DNA of 64,000 nucleotides from Sabellastarte sp. h YS-2021 (taxonomy: Eukaryota; Annelida; Polychaeta; Sabellida; Sabellidae): the NCBI GenBank assembly GCA_964017235.1, contig OZ024938.1:48396332-48460331 (forward strand), given 5' to 3'. The position numbers and the translations under genes were made by a program. The notes beneath the pieces are model-generated. The model made no database searches, was not told where the DNA came from, and saw only the letters and a list, made by a program, of their open reading frames with translations. This document shows positions 57,750 through 64,000 of this stretch, in pieces (within the stretch, counting starts at the first letter, position 1; every line of letters starts with the position of its first letter).

Positions 57750-57960
57750 AATAATGCTTGAGACTTTTATCAAAATATTTGAGACAACTGTATGCCAGTC
57801 TTAAGTTTGAGACCAAATCTGAGACTAAATTTGGTCTCAACTATTTTGTGAATAGCTAACAAGTCTGAGACCAAAAACAATCTCAGATTTGAAACCAAAA
57901 CTTGAGACTTGAGACAAAATTTGGTCTCAGGAAGTTTTATGAATACCGGCCCAGGATTTC
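57750..57960. repeat. GAGACCAAA-iterated self-complementary repeat
   Basis: TTTGAGACC, GGTCTCA, TTTGGTCTCA and CTTGAGAC recur more than ten times in both orientations. Ends TATGAATACCGGCCCA. Confidence 0.55.
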
Positions 57961-58074
57961 TACTGTGTAACCAAGAGAAAATTAAGGTGCAACAGGTTTA
58001 CACAAGTGAAATCACCCCAGAATCAGGTTTGAGAAATTAAACATTCTAATACAAGAAAAAATTAAATTTTACAG

Positions 58075-58200
58075 GGGTGGACTCTAAGGTATAAACAACA
58101 AAATTGCATAAGCTAACTAAAAAAAACCATTTAAACAAAGGTAATCATGACATTTGTTACAAGGTTTGTGCAATTTTGTTGTTTATAACACTAAGACATA
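58075..58200. repeat. short inverted repeat
   Basis: GTATAAACAACAAAATTGCA near 58090 and its near-complement TGCAATTTTGTTGTTTATAA near 58168. A diverged relative of the right half is at 57528-57620 (TGTGCAGTTTTGTTATTTAC, GTTTATCTTTGTGACCACCC). Confidence 0.45.
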
Positions 58201-58274
58201 CAAATCTCTGAACACTGTTTATCTTTGTGTCCAGTTTATCTTTGTGTCCACCCATGTAGAGCTTAATTTCTTAC

Positions 58275-58371
58275 CATTACATGTTTTATTACATATGACA
58301 CACACATCATACAAATTAAGACACCCATTGCAATTATAGAAATGATTGGGGGTATCCTTATATTCTTCCAG
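58275..58371 (-). CDS. candidate orphan exon with UBR-box-like cysteines
   Basis: An acceptor TTATTACAG and donor ATG|GTAAGA bound 97 nt encoding YKDTPNHFYNCNGC and VCVICNKTCNG. The pattern F-x-x-C-x2-C-x6-C-x2-C-x3-C resembles the middle of UBR-box zinc fingers of N-degron E3 ligases and FBXO11. I found no neighbouring exon on the minus strand down to POLR1B, so it may be part of a gene with long introns, or chance. Confidence 0.3.
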
Positions 58372-58938
58372 CTGTAATAAAAATATATACATATATATTA
58401 TTAAATTGTCCCAGATAATCAACAGGATTAACAATTAAAGTGGATAGTCAATACCAAAGGTAACACATATGGAGGAAACTGTGGCCATATGATTAAACCC
58501 TTAGCCAATCAAATCTGTTCTTTATAGAGCCCCACCCCACCCCAAAGAGATTAACAGTGATTTTGAAATCAGTTCTTTTTGAAACTGAGATACTACTCAT
58601 TTCATGGTTACTCGTGCATTGCAGTCTTAATTTGAACTAATGATCTAATCTTTGTGTCAGTTCTTTAAAAGATCAAGTTTGTGGCCATTTTGTGAGTCAT
58701 TACATGTATTAAATTTTACTACTGTTTTATCTACAGAACGATTTTGTTGCAATTTCAGGTGGCATTGAAAAATTAGAAAAAGTTTATTATTGAATTTATA
58801 CTACTGTTGACTTGAAAAGACTCCACTGTATTTTTTTATTGTGGAGTCTTATTGTGACCAGCTAATCTGAAAATCTTTCAAGTGATATATTGTAAAAACT
58901 TTAAATTGTAACTTAATTTTTTCTAAGTTAAATATATA

Positions 58939-59175
58939 CCTTATCCTCACATGGATAAGCCCACCCTACCTCCCTACATTTGTTTTGCTGGGGACCCAAA
59001 AATACAGTGAAGAATTCTCAACAACTTTTTGCAGACTATGATCACTGCGCAAGTGTGGAGATGCACAGACAAGAGGTCACCCCTGAAAAGAATAATTTTT
59101 TAAAAAAATTTTGTTTTTGCTCCACAAAACTAAACAATTGTGAGGATAAGGCAAGGCTATTTTATGCAATAAAAA
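58939..59175. mobile_element. element with 12-bp inverted ends
   Basis: CCTTATCCTCAC at 58939-58950 and GTGAGGATAAGG at 59140-59151, followed by AAGGCTATTTTATGCAATAA. The tail matches the insert at 24454-24757. Confidence 0.5.
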
Positions 59176-59854
59176 TATTTATACACCAAATTAAATTTGA
59201 AAAAAAGAAACATGTGTTTTCTTCTTTCAGATGATGAAATTGCGTTCCCAGTCCTGCACCTTCCTAGTACTGTTTGGTGGATCTTTCCTTTTTGCAGTAC
59301 TAGTATACCTGCCATTTTTTAATTTACGAAGTATGTGGCTTTTGGTGCCTTTTGAGAGGATCCAAGTCTTTAAAGAGTAAAGTGATAAATTATTTGGAGT
59401 GTATAATTCAGAAAAGGAAATTATTTTTTTCTAAAACAGTAGTTTGTAAATTCACATAAACTTTGTTATTAAAGTCAGCATATTTGTAACATTCATTGTT
59501 ACATTTCTCTGTATTTTGTGGTTAAAATGGTAATACTCTGACATCATTTCAGTATTGTATAATTCTTCTTGATTTTGAATCACTTTGCTTAGTTGATGAT
59601 ATTGATGGAAACCATACAGTGATTATATCAGACTGTCTAGCATCAAAATAGCATTGTGTTATTGAATGCACAAACTGAGTTGGATGTATCTTGATATCCG
59701 TACATTATGTTCTATTCATATTTGGAGTGTCATATAAAATTACAAAAAGATAAAACAATAAAAAACTTTGGCTCTGCCGGAATATGTTATATTGCCACAC
59801 TTAAGACATATTTCTCCTGTCACAAAGCTATATGGATTGCTGCAACTGATTATT
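59176..59854. other. intergenic, nothing recognised
   Basis: AT-rich sequence without exon or repeat signals that I can name. Confidence 0.4.
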
Positions 59855-62103
59855 GTATCCACCAGAAGCATCCGGTGGATACTTTGGTTTAGTGTTCGCT
59901 ACGTTGCCACCGCGTGTAGAGAGATTTTCGGCGTTAACGCTCTAAGAGGAAAACTACACCAGCTAGGTTCACCAAATTTGCAGAATATCTTCATTGGGGG
60001 GTAGGCTTCTTTGGGAATGAAAATAGCCTCATTCTGAAAAACAAGATGGCCACCGCGGGCATTTCTTTGAAAATAATCTACATTTTTCTACTGGCTGTTT
60101 CTCATAGGTAGAAGGTTGAATCTCTTCATAGGTGATATGTATAACAGATATACCTGTCCTCTACAACCTTGCACACATTTGACCTTGAAGCTCTTAATTT
60201 AAGGTCAACCACAGAGTGCCAAAGTAACCCACATAGCGGACTTTAAAAGTGCCTATATCTCCCTTATTATTGGTCCTAGAGGTTTGCAATGTGAAACCAA
60301 CCTATAGGAAATCATGTGCTGCGAATCTACTGATGTTGTCAGATTTGACCTTGGACCCCTCCTTCAAGGTCAAACGAGGATAGCCATACTTAAGATGCTT
60401 ATAACTCGCTTATTATCGGTCCTAGAGGTTTGGGATGGTAAACCAACATAAAGGAAATCATGGGCTGGGAATCTTCTGGTATGGTCGGATTTGACCTTGG
60501 GGCCCCTCTTTCAAGGTCAAATGAGGATAGCCAAACTTAAAACTGCTTATAACTCGCATATTATTGGTCCTAGAGGTTTGGGATGGTAAACCAACCTATA
60601 GGAAATCATTGGCTGGGAATCTTCTGGTGTGGTCGGATTTGACCTTGGGCCCCTCCTTCAAGGTCAAACGAGGATAGCCAAACTTAAAACTGCTTATAAT
60701 TCACTTATTATTGGTCACAGAGGTTTGGGATGGTAAACCAACTTATAGAAACTCATGGGCTGGGAATCTGTTTGTGTGGTCAGATTTGGCCTTGGTCCCC
60801 TTGTTCAAGGTCAAACGAGGATAGCCAAACTTAAAAGTGCTTATAACTCGCTTATTATTGGTCGTAGAGGTTTGGGATAGTAAACTGACCCATAGGAAAT
60901 CATGAGCTAGGAATCTTTTGGTGTGGTCAGATTTGACCTTGGGCCCCTCCTTCAAGGTCAAACGAGGATAGCCAAACTTAAAACTGCTTATAACTCGCTT
61001 ATTATTGATCCTAGAGGTTTGGGATGGTAACCAACATATAGGAAATCATCGGCTGGGAATCATTTGGTTTGGTCAGATTTGACCTTGGGCCCCTTGTTCA
61101 AGGTCAAACGAGGATAGCCAAACTTAAAAGTACTTATAACTCGCTTATTATTGGTCCTCGAGGTTTGGGATTGTAAACCAACCTATAGGAAATCATGGGC
61201 TGGGAATCTTTTGGTGTGGTCAGATTTGACCTTGGGCCCCTCCTTCAAGGTCAAACGAGGATAGCCAAACTTAAAACTGCTTATAACTCGCTTATTATTG
61301 ATCCTACAGGTTTGGGATGGTAACCAACATATAGGAAATCATCGGCTGGGAATCATTTGGTTTGGTCAGATTTGACCTTGGGCCCCTTGTTCAAGGTCAA
61401 ACGAGGATAGCCAAACTTAAAAGTACTTATAACTCGCTTATTATTGGTCCTCGAGGTTTGGGATTGTAAACCAACCTATAGGAAATCATGGGCTGGGAAT
61501 CTTTTGGTGGTCGGATTTGACCTTGGGCCCCTCCTTCAAGGTCAAACGAGGATAGCAAAGCTTAAAAGTGTTTATAACTTGCTTATTATTGGTCCTAGAG
61601 GTTTGGGATGGTAAACCAGCCTATAGAAAATCATGGGCAGGGAATCTTTTGGTGTGGTCAGATTTGACCTTGGGTTCCTCCTTCAAGGTCAAACGAGGAT
61701 AGCCAAACTTAAAAGTGCTTATAACTCGCTTATTATTGGTCCTAGAGGTTTGGGATGGTAAATAACTCGCTTATTATTGGTCCTAGAGGTTTGGGATGGT
61801 AAACCAACCTATAGGAACTCATGAGCTGGGAATCTTTTGGTGTGGTTGGATTTGACCTTGGGCCCCTCCTTCAAGGTCAAACAAGGATAGCCAAACTTAA
61901 AACTGCTTATAACTCGCTTATTATTGATCCTAGAGGTTTACAGTACGAAACCAACTCATACGAAATCTTGGGCTAGGAATCTTCTGATGTTAGATTTAAC
62001 CTTTGGCCCCCTCCTTCAAGGTCAAACGATGGTTCACTGGCTTTGGTGAGTTGTCTTTCCAGTGGATAGAAATTTGCATCAGTTCTCCGATGCATAGGTC
62101 TAG
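59855..62103 (-). mobile_element. hairpin-ended element with 147-bp tandem core, copy 2
   Basis: Inverted relative to copy 1 at 18075-20482. The hairpin end is 59855-59882 (GTATCCACC..GGTGGATAC, one mismatch), then the conserved flank (about 59890-60190), then about 13 tandem units (60190-62030), then the other end with GCATCAGTTCTCCGATGC and CTAGACCTA (minus). Units here differ from copy 1 by scattered changes, and one short partial unit is duplicated near 61750-61800. Confidence 0.85.
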
Positions 62104-62125
62104 TTATATTTACTTTTAACTAATT

Positions 62126-64000
62126 ATATCCCCAGACGAAAGTCGGGGATATATTGGATTCAGGTCCGTCGCGCCGCCGCCGCCGCCGCCGTAGAAATTT
62201 CCTTGTGGACGCGATAACTCAAAAACAAATTAATATTTTTTTTTCAAACTTGGTACACATGTTAAGGGTGCCCAAAGGAAGATCCCTATTTTAAGGTGAC
62301 CTTAAACTCCCAGTAAAAAAGAACTTATGGCCACCTTAAGGTCAGAAATTGCACTTTTGGCCACTTAGAGCCCTGTAGGTCACAAACTATGATGCTCAGC
62401 TGGCTGAAATTTTACCTGACAACACATTAATATGTTCTTAGTACATGTGCCGAAAATCATGACTTTAAGTTGAGGAGAAAATTGTGTTTGAGGCCCATAA
62501 ATACCCCCACTTAGGGATTTTTTGCTATACTTTTCACATATTTTGCCCTATAATTTGGAAGTGATAATTCTGATGAGTCTCAAACTGCGCTAGGTATAAC
62601 TTTGATATGTAATCCTTGTCTGTAGAAAATTTTAGGGCTGTAGGTTTACCCAAAGGGGTCGACTTAAGGTCTCAAAAGTGCCCACAGAGACCCAATTTAT
62701 GCACTTTTTGTCACTTTCAAGCACTGTAGCTTTCAAACTATGTCTCTCATCTAAGTTAAATATCATCTGGGAATATATCTATGTGTTTTCTTATATGTGC
62801 CCCAACATTTAGGCCTTTAATAGACAGTTAACCTGTGTATCAGGACCATAAACACCCACCCGAGTGACCCTTATAAGACATTTTTCACATCTTTTTCCCT
62901 GTAACTTGGAAATGGTAAGTCTGAGAAGTTTCAAACTGTATTAGATATATATTCTGTGTGTAATCTTAGTATGTAACAGATTTTAAGTCTGAAGCATTAA
63001 TTTTGAAGGTCAAATTGAGGTCTCTAAAAGGCTCCCAAAGACCCAATATTTGGACTTTTTGCTACTTTTAAGCCCTGTGACTGTCAAACTATGTGACTGA
63101 TAGAGCTCAAATCCTATCTGAGAAGATATTAGTATGTTATTTTTATATGTGCCAAAAATTAAGGCTTTAAGAAGACATTTAACCTGTGTATGAGGACCAT
63201 AAATCCCCACCCGAGTGACCATTTTTAGACATTTTTCACATATTTTTCCCTGTAACTTGGAAATGGTAAGTCTAAGAAGTTTCAAACTGTATTAGATGCA
63301 TATTCTATGTGTAATCTTAGTATGTGACAAATTTTAAGTTTGAAGCTTTAATTTGAAGGCCACATTTAGGTCTCTAGAAGGCCCCATAAAGACCCAGTAT
63401 TTGGACTTTTTGCCAATTTTAAGGCCTGTGACTGTTAAACTATGTGACTGATAGAGCTGAAATCTCATCTGGGAATACATTGTTATGTTCTTTTTACATG
63501 TGCCAAAAATCAAGGCTTCAAGTAGACATTTAACCTGTGTATGAGGACCTTAAACACCCACCTGAGTGACCCTTTTAAGACATTTTTCACATATTTTGCT
63601 CTGTAACTTGGAAGTGGTAAGTCTGAGAAGTTTCAAACTTTATTAGATACATATTCTATGTGTAATCTTAGTATGTAACAAATTTTAAGTCTGAAGCTTT
63701 AATTTGAAAGCCACATCGAGATCTCTAAAAGGCCCACAGAGACCCAATATTTGGACTTTTTACCACCTTTAAGCCCTGTAACTGTTAAACTATGTGATTG
63801 ATGGAGCTGAAATCCCATCTGGGAATGCATTATTATGTCCTTTTTACATATGCCGAAAATCAAGGTTTTTAGTAGACATTTAACCTGTGTATGAGGGCCA
63901 TAGACACTCGCCCAAGTGCCTTTTTTGACATTTTTTCCGTATTTTGCCCTGTTATTTGGAAATGCTTAGTGTGACAAGTCTTAAACTGTATTATATATAA
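62126..64000 (+). mobile_element. hairpin-ended element with about 350-bp tandem core (partial)
   Basis: Hairpin ATATCCCC..GGGGATAT at 62126-62152, a GCC-triplet run at 62170-62192, then about five units of 340-353 bp marked by GACCCAATATTTGGACTTTT (about 62690, 63042, 63394, 63740), AAGCCCTGTGACTGT, ACATTTAACCTGTGTATGAG and TTTTTCACATATTTTGCCCT. It runs off the window. Confidence 0.8.

Overview
This window is animal nuclear DNA: genes are split into many short exons with GT/AG boundaries, base composition is AT-rich, and more space is taken by transposable elements than by exons. The mixture of DIRS-type and Penelope-like retroelements, a CR1/jockey-like LINE, tRNA-headed and 5S-headed SINE-like repeats, many TA-flanked palindromic MITEs and hairpin-ended elements with tandem-repeat cores suggests a marine invertebrate, most likely a mollusc. 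That placement is inference.

The main gene is on the minus strand and fills most of the window. It encodes the second-largest subunit of RNA polymerase I (POLR1B/RPA2). I could trace 28 coding exons from the ATG at 55323 to the stop at 11262. Every junction is in phase and the sum is 3408 nt, i.e. 1135 residues, the length I recall for the human protein. The catalytic motifs and the C-terminal zinc ribbon are intact.

A second minus-strand gene (5891 down to 1192, four exons, all in phase, 303 residues) lies downstream of POLR1B. I do not recognise its family. A candidate orphan exon with a UBR-box-like cysteine pattern lies at 58275-58371 (minus), upstream of POLR1B.

Repeats by region: 2440-4850, remains of a DIRS element with a LINE 3' end nested in it; 6562-6976, palindromic MITEs; 11521-11823, three decayed tandem copies of the start of the POLR1B terminal exon; 12340-17562, a satellite of about 28 monomers of 169 bp ending in a GC-rich stretch and a hairpin; 18075-20482 and, inverted, 59855-62103, two copies of a hairpin-ended element with a 147-bp tandem core; 21965-22440, a Penelope-like GIY-YIG fragment; 26177, 35272 and 46931, three TA-flanked elements each followed directly by a palindrome; 27657 and 37844, tRNA-derived SINEs with clear target-site duplications; 31170-33846, a 5'-truncated LINE; 10585, 41840 and 52262, 5S-rRNA-derived repeats; 43055-43760, a foldback element; 53358-55166, a TA-flanked inverted-repeat element with another nested inside; 62126 to the end, a hairpin-ended element with a core of about 350-bp repeats. 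Most of the repeats between 11.5 kb and 55.2 kb sit in POLR1B introns, which explains why a 3.4-kb coding sequence spans 44 kb.
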